Source of the DNA: a virus
Reading direction: 5' to 3' (one strand)
IMG/VR virus record: IMGVR_UViG_3300042507_003672
Span: 1 to 25,887 of that record
DNA length: 25,887 nucleotides
The notes beneath the pieces were generated by a model. The model did no database searches, was not told where the DNA came from, and saw only the letters and a program-made list of their open reading frames with translations. Position numbers and translations under genes: made by a program. Positions 7,901 to 16,490 of this stretch are shown in pieces. Within the stretch, counting starts at the first letter, position 1. Every line of letters starts with the position of its first letter.

Positions 7901-8800
7901 GTGGAAATCACGGTAGACATCAGCAAATTCGGTCGGCTGATCCCGCAGCTTGCCAATGTGACCAAGCGTTCCCTTCGCTCGGTGGTCAAACAGCAGGCCA
8001 GGCTGATCATCCGAGGCAGCGGCACAGGAAGCGACGAAGGTCTAATTCCTTACACGCCGCCGCCCAAAGGACAGGAACAGGGCGAAAACGCCGTGCGCCG
8101 CGACATCTCGCGCGTCTTCGGCTCGCTCTCCAACGTCAAAAAAATCCTCAAGTATTCCAGCGTTCGAGGGGCCGGAACGGCCTTTAACCGCTACATCCGC
8201 GAAGGAGACCACGAAAAAGCCAAAGCATTGTTGAACGGGACAATGCAAAAGAACTTTCGCACCAAGGCGCACCAAAGAAACCAAGGCGGCAAGACGGTGC
8301 GCGTGCGCTCTTACGTTCAGAGCCGGCCGACGGAGATTGACCTTAAAAGCAACCGACTTGGCCGCGTCACCGACATTATCCAAGCGCTCCCGGCGGCTGG
8401 CACGCACCCGATCCACAAGTCGCGGCAGAACAACCGCAAATTTGTCTCCCGCCGCCAATGGTCTGCAGTCGTGCTGCAAAGCGGCACCGTGGCCGCATAC
8501 ATCAAACAAAAGCAAAAGAACGTCGGCACCATGAAAGCGGGATGGGTTCCCGCCGCTCGCAATCTTGGAATCACAGGGTTGCCAAAATTCGTTGCGCGCA
8601 ATTTCCGCAACAACGGCAGTTTCCTCAATGAACTTGACCAAGAAAGCCCGGCTTTCACCGCCATCAATTCCACGCCTGGCATCGGTGGCAGTCTCCGTTC
8701 GGTCATGGCCCGAACCCTGCGGGGCCGCGTCATCCGCATGAAGGCTGACATCCAGAACAAACTAAACGCCGAACTCGGCAAGCTCCAGACCGCCGCATGA
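7901..8800 (+). CDS. putative minor tail / tail-completion protein
   Basis: A 299-aa basic protein; start taken as GTG 7901, preceded at suitable spacing by GGAG (7890-7893). The frame is open further upstream but there it overlaps the preceding gene. The N-terminus (ITVDISKFGRLIPQL, then a KRSLRSVVKQQARLII helix) recalls HK97 gp10-like tail-completion proteins. The middle is rich in K/R/N/Q (KSRQNNRKFVSRRQW) and the C-terminus is helical. It overlaps the next gene by four bases (ATGA). Assignment is by context and general character. Confidence 0.6.
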   Translation: MEITVDISKFGRLIPQLANVTKRSLRSVVKQQARLIIRGSGTGSDEGLIPYTPPPKGQEQGENAVRRDISRVFGSLSNVKKILKYSSVRGAGTAFNRYIREGDHEKAKALLNGTMQKNFRTKAHQRNQGGKTVRVRSYVQSRPTEIDLKSNRLGRVTDIIQALPAAGTHPIHKSRQNNRKFVSRRQWSAVVLQSGTVAAYIKQKQKNVGTMKAGWVPAARNLGITGLPKFVARNFRNNGSFLNELDQESPAFTAINSTPGIGGSLRSVMARTLRGRVIRMKADIQNKLNAELGKLQTAA

Positions 8801-9675
8801 TCCACCGCGAACTCGAATCCAGCTTTGCCACTTGGCTCATCTCGGGCGTGAGCGGGACCAGCCTCTCGGGCGTTCCCATCCGTCATGCGGTGCCCGCCGA
8901 TCCTCTGGCCCTGCCGTGCGTCATCGTGGCCTCGGCCGGCGCCGAGCTCCTCGAGGGCGGGGTAAGGGCGGCCAGCCGCGTCAGCATGGACCTTTCCGTA
9001 GTGTCGGCGGCCAATGGTGGCCCGGGATGGCAGACCGCCCACAAGAACCGCGTGGCCGCCTTGTCCCGCAGGCTGGATGATACCAACACCAACGCCGCGC
9101 TGGCCTCGATCAATGGCGCGCAAACGGACTTCACGCTTTACGGCTGGCACCTGGTCGAGCTTGCCGCCGAGACCGAGCCGAACATCCAGACCGACACCAT
9201 CAGAATCAACCTGATCGCAGGAGATCGCATCGCCACATCCCCGACCGGGCCGACGGCCACGCCGCAGAATTACAGCCTTCGCCACGAGATCGAGCAGATC
9301 GTCAGCGCCCATCTTGGCACCGAGCTCCCGTCGGCCGTGACGGATGACTACTCCGTGTATCCATTCTACTCGGAGACCGTCGTGCCCGAGCGCCGCATTG
9401 TGGCCGCGTGCTTGGCCGCCGAGCGTCCGTTCCCGCAACTGGCCCGCTGGTCCGCGCAAGTCACCATCCACGTCATCACCTCGGGCGTCTACGCGACAAC
9501 GCACGACGAGGCCGTGCGTCAGGCGCAGGACACCCTGCGCGACATCGTGGCCCAGGACTTCACCTCGGCCAACGTCACCGTGGCCGGGATGCTCGAGACA
9601 GGCCACACGATCGACCGATCCGACAACCGCATCGTGGACGTGTTGGCCGTGACCCTTTACTGCCAGCAAAATTGA
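8797..9675 (+). CDS. tail terminator-like protein with internal duplication
   Basis: A 292-aa protein that appears to carry two related domains joined by a Pro/Thr linker (~143-158). Half 1 (~1-142) has HRELESSFATWL, PCVIVASAGAELLEG, RVSMDLSVVSAA, HKNRVAALSRRL and DTIRINLIAG. Half 2 (~159-292) repeats that order: RHEIEQIVSAHL, RRIVAACLAAERPFPQ, WSAQVTIHVITSG, HDEAVRQAQDTLRDI and DVLAVTLYCQ. Each resembles a tail-terminator (gpU-like) module that caps the tail tube, and position before the tube gene agrees. Such proteins are normally single-domain, about 130-160 aa. The stop TGA lies in a TTGACA box. Confidence 0.7.
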   Translation: MIHRELESSFATWLISGVSGTSLSGVPIRHAVPADPLALPCVIVASAGAELLEGGVRAASRVSMDLSVVSAANGGPGWQTAHKNRVAALSRRLDDTNTNAALASINGAQTDFTLYGWHLVELAAETEPNIQTDTIRINLIAGDRIATSPTGPTATPQNYSLRHEIEQIVSAHLGTELPSAVTDDYSVYPFYSETVVPERRIVAACLAAERPFPQLARWSAQVTIHVITSGVYATTHDEAVRQAQDTLRDIVAQDFTSANVTVAGMLETGHTIDRSDNRIVDVLAVTLYCQQN

Positions 9676-9677
9676 CA
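9672..9677 (+). promoter_or_regulatory. TTGACA box before tail tube gene (-20)
   Basis: The box overlaps the stop of the preceding gene and lies 20 nt before the tail tube ATG (9692). CGAGGGC immediately precedes the ATG, as at 2139. Confidence 0.45.
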
Positions 9678-9691
9678 TCGCCCCCGAGGGC

Positions 9692-10252
9692 ATGGCGATC
9701 ACCTACGGCGTAACTGGCGGATTCTCCGTCCAGACCTCCAAGACTTTTGAGAAATTGCTCGTGGCCGACAAAAACGGCGTCACGACAACGATCATTTCCA
9801 AATACGTCCGCACCGAAACCACGACCGAGACAGTGGGAACGACCTTCGGCGGCTACGCCATCGGATCGGATGACGTGCTCAACGCCACCCTGACCGCCCA
9901 AGTAGACGAGCAACTCATCGAAAGCGGTAGCGCCAACACCGCCCCGCCGGCCGTTCGTTTCTACAACCCGCGCGTGGAGGCTTCGGCCACCATCCTCGGG
10001 GCGTTCACGGCCAGCACGTTCAGCCTTGCCGGCATTAGCTTCACCACGCTTTCGGCCGAGAAGTCGGAAACCTCGGGCGATGTGGTCAAAACTTCCATTC
10101 GCGGAACGGCCATTGCCACCTCTTCGCTGGACAGCACAAGCCTGACCACGGGCGACCATTCCTCTTCTTCGACCATCCGCGTTGAGCTTCGCATCAGCAA
10201 TACGGACTACGCCCGCAAAACGGTCACATCCGTAGCCTTCAGCGGAACTTAA
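9692..10252 (+). CDS. major tail tube protein
   Basis: A 186-aa Ser/Thr-rich, beta-rich protein with no enzymatic motif, between the tail terminator and the tail chaperone/tape measure, the standard position of the tail tube subunit. Regular short strands (GGFSVQTSK, TTTIISKYVRTE, VLNATLTAQV, VEASATILGAFTA, STIRVELRISN) fit the tube fold. Good expression would be expected of this gene, and it has one of the clearest box-plus-purine start contexts in the window. Confidence 0.8.
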   Translation: MAITYGVTGGFSVQTSKTFEKLLVADKNGVTTTIISKYVRTETTTETVGTTFGGYAIGSDDVLNATLTAQVDEQLIESGSANTAPPAVRFYNPRVEASATILGAFTASTFSLAGISFTTLSAEKSETSGDVVKTSIRGTAIATSSLDSTSLTTGDHSSSSTIRVELRISNTDYARKTVTSVAFSGT

Positions 10253-10268
10253 TCCGCGACAGCGCCCT

Positions 10269-10841
10269 ATGGACGCGCTCGCGGCAGAATCCTTTCTCAA
10301 CGCGCCACACAAGGTCTGTGGCCTGCGGATGCGTCCGCTTTCCTTGGGCCACGCCTTCGCCCTCGAGGCCATCGGCTCACCCTTCTACCACGGCGAGCTC
10401 GGCAGCGAAGCCGACTTGCGCCTTGCCGCGTGGATCTGCTCACGCCCGCCGTTGGCTTTGCCGCAGATGGATGGGTGGCGCTGCCGCCTGTGGAAGTGCC
10501 GCAAATTGGATTTTGTGGCCGAGGTGGCGCGCTGGAAAACCTACGTTGCCGACTATTGCGCGCCTCCGCAGATGTGGAACAAGGCGCCCAAGCCCGGGGC
10601 CGAGCGCCACGAGCCGTCTGCCATTCCGTCGGGCATAGCAACTGTTGTGCGCCTGATGCGCCTCGGTATGACCGAGGAGCAAGCCTGGGCCACACCCGTC
10701 GGCGCCGCGACATGGTATGAGGCCGCCGCTTACGAGACAGAGAGCGGGTCACGCCTTGACATAGTCTCTGACAGCGAACGCCTTGCCATTGCGCGAGCCA
10801 AGGCGCGGGCGGCCCAATCCGAGGAAACATCCGCCCTATGA
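10269..10841 (+). CDS. putative tail assembly chaperone
   Basis: A 190-aa protein between tail tube and tape measure, where siphophages encode the chaperone that keeps the tape measure soluble. The middle is Cys/Trp-rich (WICSRPP, MDGWRCRLWKCRKLDF) and the C-terminal third, with VVRLMRLGMTEEQAWATPVG, looks like the helical end of gpG/T-type proteins. I see no downstream second frame or slippery site requiring a programmed frameshift. The stop overlaps the tape measure start (ATGA). Function is from position. Confidence 0.65.
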   Translation: MDALAAESFLNAPHKVCGLRMRPLSLGHAFALEAIGSPFYHGELGSEADLRLAAWICSRPPLALPQMDGWRCRLWKCRKLDFVAEVARWKTYVADYCAPPQMWNKAPKPGAERHEPSAIPSGIATVVRLMRLGMTEEQAWATPVGAATWYEAAAYETESGSRLDIVSDSERLAIARAKARAAQSEETSAL

Positions 10842-12229
10842 GCGACGTAAGAGTAAAAGTCACAGCGCAGAACGAAACCCGCACCGGGTTTCAACAGGCG
10901 CTTGGCGATGCCCGCAAATTCGGCCAGGAGGCCCGCAAATCTATCGGCGGTGGCCTCGGTGGCATTGGCGCAGAGATCCGCTCGTCCCTTGTCGGCGCGC
11001 TGGCCGGCATTGGTATCGGTCAGTTTGTCCGCTCCACCTTTGAGCAATTCGGGCGCATTAATGATCTTAGCCAGCAATTCGGCGTATCCGCCGAGACGCT
11101 GCAACGCTTCGGGCAAGTGGCCTCCGAGAGCGGCAGCAACATCGAGCAAGTGGCGGTGGCGTTCTCCACGCTTACCCGCAACCTACAAAGCGCCCAAAGC
11201 GGCACAGGAGCCCAAGCCGAGGCACTACAAAAGCTCGGACTATCGGCCGCAGACCTCGCCAACCTTTCGCCAGAACAGGCATTTTTGAAGCTCTCGGACG
11301 CGCTCGCCGGCGCGTCTAACCGCAACGAGGCATACGCGGCGGCCCTCGATCTTATTGGCGCCCGGCAACGCAACCTGATCCCGCTGCTTCAGCAAGGCTC
11401 GGCCGCCATCCTCGAGCAAGCCAATCAGGTGCAAGTTGCCAGCGACGAGATCATCGCCAAGGCCGACGAGGTGGGCGACAGATTTGCCCGACTTGGGCAG
11501 CAGCTAACAGCGTCTATTGGGCCAGCCCTTATACCAATTAGCCAAGCATTTTTGACGCTGTTTGAGTTTATCAAAACGGGCGCACAGCAAGTCGGCGGAG
11601 CCTTAACATCTGCTTTGTTAGCGTCTGGCGAAGTTCTTAAAGGTAATTTTGTTGGGGCGGGCCAAATACTCAAAGGGGAAGTTGATGCCTTTAATCAAAG
11701 AGCACTGGATCTTCAGCAAACGACCTCAGACATTTTTTCTCAACCCGCGACAAAACCTCAATCCATGCTTCCGCCCGAGGACATGGACACCGCGCCTGGC
11801 GCATCTTCATCACAAAGATCAGGCACGCAAAAAGGCAACGTCACGGGCCGCCAGTTTGGCCCGGGCAGCATCGAAGGCATCCGCGAGTTCGAGCGCGAGC
11901 AGGAGGCCGCCCGCCGCGCGCTTGGCCCCGAGTTTGGCCCCGGCACAGCCGATGCCGCCGCCGGCGGATTCCGCGTCGATGCGGCAGAGTTTGCCCGCCA
12001 GCAAGCAGAAGAAGCGGCCAAGGCGATGGCCTCGGTGGCGCCCGGCGGCATGGCCGGCTCCTTCGGCGCCTCCCAACTCCAACGCATCGGCTTCGCCTCA
12101 AACGAGTTTTTCGACACCCGCCGCAAAGAAGACCCGGCAAAGACAATGCAGCAAGTTGTCAGAGAGCTTCAGAAGGTAAACAAGAACCTCGAAAATGGAG
12201 AACCCATCGTTCTCCGCAACAACGGATAA
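10838..12229 (+). CDS. tail tape measure protein
   Basis: A 463-aa protein that sets tail length and is ejected with the DNA. The N-terminus (VRVKVTAQNETRTGFQQALG) and the following GGLGGIGAEI and LVGALAGIGIGQFVRST segment are typical tape-measure features, as is the helical module FGRINDLSQQFGVSAETLQR. A hydrophobic helix lies near LIPISQAFLTLFEFI. The C-terminal third is A/E/R-rich. It is short for the family, suggesting a tail of very roughly 70 nm by the usual rise of about 0.15 nm per residue. GAGGA lies upstream of the start, one of few clear Shine-Dalgarno sites here. Confidence 0.85.
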   Translation: MSDVRVKVTAQNETRTGFQQALGDARKFGQEARKSIGGGLGGIGAEIRSSLVGALAGIGIGQFVRSTFEQFGRINDLSQQFGVSAETLQRFGQVASESGSNIEQVAVAFSTLTRNLQSAQSGTGAQAEALQKLGLSAADLANLSPEQAFLKLSDALAGASNRNEAYAAALDLIGARQRNLIPLLQQGSAAILEQANQVQVASDEIIAKADEVGDRFARLGQQLTASIGPALIPISQAFLTLFEFIKTGAQQVGGALTSALLASGEVLKGNFVGAGQILKGEVDAFNQRALDLQQTTSDIFSQPATKPQSMLPPEDMDTAPGASSSQRSGTQKGNVTGRQFGPGSIEGIREFEREQEAARRALGPEFGPGTADAAAGGFRVDAAEFARQQAEEAAKAMASVAPGGMAGSFGASQLQRIGFASNEFFDTRRKEDPAKTMQQVVRELQKVNKNLENGEPIVLRNNG

Positions 12230-12232
12230 GTC

Positions 12233-12886
12233 ATGGCACAATTTGAAACAACAGGCGGCGGGTATCTCGACAGCGGCGACCGCAAGGTCATCCGCAAAGT
12301 CGTAGTCGCCACGGGCGGCGAGCTAATCAACGTCCCGCAGACCGAGCAAGGATACCCGCTCTCTAACGTCAGCGTCTCCGAAGAAGCGGGAGGAGTCCGC
12401 AAGGCGACCCTCGAATATTCCCAAGGAGGCGAGGGTGGGGCCAGTTACAACGCTTACGGCAAACGAGTCGAACTGACGGGCGGGACGCGGGAAGTGCCGA
12501 TTCAGACGCATGAATACTTTTCTGATTTGACCGAAGAGGAAATTGCAGCCGTGCAAAAATGCGTCGATGCGCGCGATCCTAATGCGGACGAAAACTATGC
12601 GATGGCTGGGAGATTGTATCCTTTGTATGCCTTTCTAATCAGAGGCGTTGAATACGTCCTTGCCCCCTCAGTTGTTGGGCGCGTTACCGAAATAGAAAGC
12701 GCGCTTCCAAGTCTTGAGCCGATTGCGAAAGTTGCAAATCCTTCAGAGCTTAACGCTCCTGCCGACACGTTTTGGATCTGCACGGCAATTACCGCTTCAC
12801 CCATCGGCAATCGTTACGAAGTCACCCGCGAATACACGCTAAACTTCAGCAGTTGGGATGATGTCGCTGCACTTTATTCGTGGTAA
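12233..12886 (+). CDS. putative distal tail protein
   Basis: A 217-aa protein directly after the tape measure, the usual place for the distal tail or first tip protein. The sequence is beta-rich (YLDSGDRKVIRKVVVATGGE, YEVTREYTLNFSSWDDV) with no recognisable catalytic motif. It starts three nt after the tape measure stop. I do not recognise the family; the tip role is inferred from order. DNA from about 12580 to 12760 is somewhat richer in A/T than its neighbours. Confidence 0.5.
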   Translation: MAQFETTGGGYLDSGDRKVIRKVVVATGGELINVPQTEQGYPLSNVSVSEEAGGVRKATLEYSQGGEGGASYNAYGKRVELTGGTREVPIQTHEYFSDLTEEEIAAVQKCVDARDPNADENYAMAGRLYPLYAFLIRGVEYVLAPSVVGRVTEIESALPSLEPIAKVANPSELNAPADTFWICTAITASPIGNRYEVTREYTLNFSSWDDVAALYSW

Positions 12887-12889
12887 GTC

Positions 12890-13525
12890 ATGGCCGATTT
12901 CGCGCAAATCCGATTCCTGCCCAACAGGCCGCTCCTGCGCGAACTGAGCGCCGATCGTCTCAACACGATCCTGCAAGAGATCAAACGCAACAAGCCCAAG
13001 GGCGAGCGCGGCATCACAGTCAGACAAGACGGCACAGGCACCTACATCGGCCTAGCCGCTTCCCTGCCACGCGGCGGCACCTCTGCCCCAACGACCCGCC
13101 AACCGTGGGACTTAATCGCCCGCGTCGATCCCGACGCCGATCCTGAAGACGAGAATCCGCCTTATTTTGTGCGCGTCCAGCCCGGAACGCTCAACGGCAT
13201 CCTGCCTTCAAATTGGGACGAGGAATTTGAGTGCGCTGGCACGGGCCTGCATTACGCCAAGGCCGTCATTGCCACAGACGGCGTGAACATCACGGGCGTG
13301 ACAATCGAGATTGATACCGAAGAGCCTCCGCTGCAAAGCGCTTTGCTCTTCAGCGTGGACAATCCCGTGACGCTGCTATTCGGCCTGTTTGCCGAGGGGC
13401 AAGTTTACCGCGTCATCGGCCCCGGCGACATCATTGCCACACCAGAACTGTGGCTGACCAAGGCAAAAGACTCGCCGCCCGCCGTTGGCGAGCTTCCTTG
13501 GATCAACTATTACCGACTCACATAG
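12890..13525 (+). CDS. hypothetical tail tip protein
   Basis: A 211-aa protein. The N-terminus (FAQIRFLPNRPLLRELSADRLNTILQEI) is a short helical adaptor-like segment, followed by GTGTYIGLAASLPRG and a beta-rich region (YFVRVQPGTLNGILPSNWDE; VNITGVTIEIDTEEPP) ending at WINYYRLT. This layout, an adaptor followed by a compact beta domain, is common in tail tip or fibre-base proteins. No enzyme motif is seen. It starts 3 nt after the preceding stop and is followed after 2 nt by the GTG of the Ser/Thr-rich protein. Confidence 0.45.
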   Translation: MADFAQIRFLPNRPLLRELSADRLNTILQEIKRNKPKGERGITVRQDGTGTYIGLAASLPRGGTSAPTTRQPWDLIARVDPDADPEDENPPYFVRVQPGTLNGILPSNWDEEFECAGTGLHYAKAVIATDGVNITGVTIEIDTEEPPLQSALLFSVDNPVTLLFGLFAEGQVYRVIGPGDIIATPELWLTKAKDSPPAVGELPWINYYRLT

Positions 13526-13527
13526 CC

Positions 13528-15450
13528 GTGATTACTTGGACGGTAAACACCACGGCGGCTGTCAGCACTTCCGTGTCGGGCTCCAACTCGTCCACGCATA
13601 GCAGCAGCGTCACAGGAACTTATCTTTCCAATACTGGCAGCGGCCCGTCACAAACAAAAACGAACAGCTTTTTTACTCAGGGCAGTTCGTCCTCAAGTTT
13701 TAGCTCCGTTACTTCAAACGGCACCACGCACGCCACCAATTACTCAACAACATTCCTGTCCACCGCACAGCTTGCTTTCGATGTGGCCGCAGGAAACCAA
13801 ACCAACACAAGCGGACGCACCATAACCTCAACCACGGCGTCGGTTAATGTGCAAACCACGACCGCCAGCACGCGCGAATACACGTTCTATCCGACGATAC
13901 TTGCCAGCGTGGCAACGATCGGGTGGAGCTACGATTCGGAGCAGTCATCGTTTATCGCCACGGCGGGCGAGGCTTCCAGCATAACGCTGGCAACTTTTAC
14001 GCAATCTTCTGAGGAAACATTCATCACCACCACAAACTCAGGAACGGCATCCGATAGCGGACACAGACGAACGCACTATCGAGCGGATCGGTTCACGCAG
14101 CCCGTGTTCGTTAATGGGGTGGAGATAGCCCAAACGCAGCACGAAGTCTTGTGGGCCGCAAATGCACCAGCCAGCGAGCCCTTGGATGTCGCGGGCTATC
14201 CCGCCAGTGAATCAGCCACAACTGCAACCTCGTTTGTGCAAAATCCGCCCTCGCAGACGATGGCGCTCGTCTCGACTTCCGCTTCTACAACGCCTGTCAG
14301 CAAGACGATCACCACTTCCAAATACACCGTAACCTTTGACGAAGCAGACCCAGCCGCGCCGTTGGCGACTTTCACCGTTGGAACTATCGCGGGCTACCAG
14401 CTTCCGATTGTCACGGATGTTGTGCAGCGAGCAACCGCCACAAAATCGGCGTCAAGCAGCTACGGAATCGGCCCCAGCGAGTCGTTTGTCCTCACGCAAA
14501 ACTCTTGGTCAACAGGAACGCGGTGGCTTACCAGCGTCGAAACCTATTCTGGCTTCTATCGCACCAGCACAATCCGAGAGCGGAGGGGGCTCTATGTCAG
14601 CACGACTGAAAACCGCTCGGCGGTCAACAGCGTTTTGGTTTCTTCAACAAGCGCGAGCGACCAAACTTTTGATGGCAACACGACAAACTACTCTTCAAGT
14701 GCCTCCGCAATAGCAGGGGGAGGCGCGGCGTTTTCCGCCGTTCCGGTCGCGTGGCAAACGGAGCGGGCGCTACTTGGCTTGGACGAAGTAGGAGATGCCG
14801 CAACATTTCTGTCTTTTTACGGAAATGGCAATTTTGTGGTCAATGGCGAGACGGGCGCGGCCATCACGGGACTGCCAGAGTGTGATCTCGTCTTTAACGA
14901 CGAGCAGCCGAATCCAATGTGGGCCAAGGTGCATCGCAATGATCCGCTTGAATTTGCTTTAACGGCGCGGCCCGGAACCTATGACCTCGATCCATCGGGC
15001 CAATCTTTTACGGCGGGCAAGCTGTCCGTTTCTGGGAACTCGTTTACCTCAAGCACAAACGACAGCGTTACATCGGGGTCTGCAAGCGGAAGTTTTGGCT
15101 TGAGTTATCCAGCCGTGGAAAACGCGGGTCGAGCGATTGCCCAGGATTTAGCTGGCTTCTCCAATATTGAAGGGCGCGCAGCGGGTGGCTCACCAAGCCC
15201 TGACGAAACGGCTGTCGGGGCAACTCGGCAGGGGGCATACCGTGTTTATTTTCCGTCAGCGCCAGCTACGACCACTTACTTTTCAAGGCAAATCAAGACC
15301 AGCGCCACGGGCGAGCTTGCGATCAGTGCGCTGGAGGCGCTTTCGTATTTCGTCCCGCAGACAAATCTGGCCGACACGTCGCCAGTTGGACAAACCATGA
15401 CGGTGTGGCCTGTGGCCCGAAATGCAAACAACCAGTTTAGTGCTTGGTAA
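13528..15450 (+). CDS. Ser/Thr-rich tail protein
   Basis: A 640-aa protein; start set at GTG 13528, 2 nt after the preceding stop, because the frame further upstream overlaps the previous gene. It is remarkably rich in Ser, Thr and Asn, especially residues 1-~200 (SGSNSSTHSSSVTGTY; SSSSSFSSVTSNGTTH; TTASVNVQTTTASTREYTF). The C-terminal part is more ordinary (CDLVFNDEQPNPMWAKVHRN; TYDLDPSGQSFTAGKLSVSG). No protease, depolymerase or signal sequence is visible. Position and size suggest a central tip or receptor-binding structural protein. It is followed by a glycosyltransferase and a sugar epimerase, so O-glycosylation of its Ser/Thr tracts is an attractive inference. Confidence 0.6.
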   Translation: MITWTVNTTAAVSTSVSGSNSSTHSSSVTGTYLSNTGSGPSQTKTNSFFTQGSSSSSFSSVTSNGTTHATNYSTTFLSTAQLAFDVAAGNQTNTSGRTITSTTASVNVQTTTASTREYTFYPTILASVATIGWSYDSEQSSFIATAGEASSITLATFTQSSEETFITTTNSGTASDSGHRRTHYRADRFTQPVFVNGVEIAQTQHEVLWAANAPASEPLDVAGYPASESATTATSFVQNPPSQTMALVSTSASTTPVSKTITTSKYTVTFDEADPAAPLATFTVGTIAGYQLPIVTDVVQRATATKSASSSYGIGPSESFVLTQNSWSTGTRWLTSVETYSGFYRTSTIRERRGLYVSTTENRSAVNSVLVSSTSASDQTFDGNTTNYSSSASAIAGGGAAFSAVPVAWQTERALLGLDEVGDAATFLSFYGNGNFVVNGETGAAITGLPECDLVFNDEQPNPMWAKVHRNDPLEFALTARPGTYDLDPSGQSFTAGKLSVSGNSFTSSTNDSVTSGSASGSFGLSYPAVENAGRAIAQDLAGFSNIEGRAAGGSPSPDETAVGATRQGAYRVYFPSAPATTTYFSRQIKTSATGELAISALEALSYFVPQTNLADTSPVGQTMTVWPVARNANNQFSAW

Positions 15451-15454
15451 GCCT

Positions 15455-15460
15455 TTGACA
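15455..15460 (+). promoter_or_regulatory. TTGACA box before second glycosyltransferase (-22)
   Basis: The box lies in the 26-nt gap after the Ser/Thr-rich gene, 22 nt before the GTG at 15477. Confidence 0.35.
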
Positions 15461-15476
15461 CTGCCGCCGCCTCCGA

Positions 15477-16490
15477 GTGCTGGCAATAGCAACATACGCA
15501 ACAAGGTCTTACTTCTATGCTTGGCCGCAGTTTCTGAGGCGCATCGCCGCCGCAGCCGGGCACCACGCCGAGGCGCATTTTGTTCTGGCAACCGACCAGA
15601 GCGAGGAGGCCAAGCAGGCCATTGAGAGCGCCCGCCACGAACTGCCCGAAGGCTGGCGTATCCAAGCCATAACCCTGCCGCTCGATGACGGAGGGGCCGA
15701 GGGCAAGGACTACCAGACGCCCGCACAGATGCGGATTGCCGCCCTGCAAGGGGCCGCGTTTGCCGCCGCGAGGAAGATCCGCGCCACGGCCTTGTGGTCG
15801 GTGGAGGCCGACAACCTTGTCCCTGCCGATGCTTTGCGTGTGGCCGAGTGGGCTCTCCAAATGCCACAAGCGGATGGGTCAAACTTTTACGATGTTGCCG
15901 CCGTGACGTATCCGAATGGTTTATTCCTCGGAGGCAACGGGACACCCCAGAATCCCATTGCCGAGGACTTCACCGAGAAGGAGCGTAAGCTGCCGCCGCG
16001 CCTTGTCCGCGCTTTGGAGGCTTGCCGCGAAAGGCTGAGGGCCGAGCCGACAAGCGAGAAGGAGGGCAAGCGGTTGGGCCGACTGCATGATCGGGTGAAG
16101 CGTTGCCCGCCAGACGGCAACGTCTTTGAAGTCACTGCCAAGCACGGATGGAGAAGAAGGGGATGGATGGATTTTGCTTACCCCGGAATCGGCAGGGGGG
16201 CCATAGTGCCGAGCGATTGGTGCGGCCTCGGTTGCACACTCATGTCGGCCAAGGCGCTCGCGCTGGCCGATTTTAGCGGCTACGACGGCAGGGGAACGCA
16301 AGACCTGTTCCTTTGCTGGCATCGCTGGCACCCGGCAGGGCTGCGGATTGCCTGCGTCCCGCATTGTGTCGCCGACCATGTGAAGCGCGACAAGGACGGC
16401 AAGATTGTCCACCACCGGGCGTATCACGAAACCGAGGGGGAATACCGGGGCCATCTTCGCGTTCGTCAACAGGAATGGATGCCATGTTAG
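15477..16490 (+). CDS. putative glycosyltransferase (GT-A-like)
   Basis: A 337-aa protein; GTG start. It begins MLAIATYATRSYFYAWPQFL followed by AEAHFVLATDQSEEA, which fits the first beta-alpha units of a GT-A fold. ALWSVEADNLVPADAL (~105-120) contains EADN as the likely DxD-type metal/nucleotide-sugar site. The C-terminal third (GCTLMSAKALALADFSGYDGRGTQDLFLCWHRWH) resembles the acceptor/leaving-group end with a GxD-like acidic residue, and a basic Cys/Trp/His-rich tail follows. Which sugar it uses is unknown. Its 3' end overlaps the epimerase start by seven nt, so the two are co-translated. Family assignment is moderate. Confidence 0.7.
   Translation: MLAIATYATRSYFYAWPQFLRRIAAAAGHHAEAHFVLATDQSEEAKQAIESARHELPEGWRIQAITLPLDDGGAEGKDYQTPAQMRIAALQGAAFAAARKIRATALWSVEADNLVPADALRVAEWALQMPQADGSNFYDVAAVTYPNGLFLGGNGTPQNPIAEDFTEKERKLPPRLVRALEACRERLRAEPTSEKEGKRLGRLHDRVKRCPPDGNVFEVTAKHGWRRRGWMDFAYPGIGRGAIVPSDWCGLGCTLMSAKALALADFSGYDGRGTQDLFLCWHRWHPAGLRIACVPHCVADHVKRDKDGKIVHHRAYHETEGEYRGHLRVRQQEWMPC

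Noticed and set aside
8317-9702. 461-aa open frame on the minus strand
   Set aside because: It lies fully opposite well-supported tail genes; long antisense frames are expected in GC-rich DNA with C/G third positions. No motif seen. The same applies to long minus frames at 1418-2281, 3110-3931, 3892-4782 and 4840-5784.
10735-10841. Programmed frameshift at the tail chaperone / tape measure junction
   Set aside because: No slippery heptamer seen, and the ATGA overlap already explains the junction.
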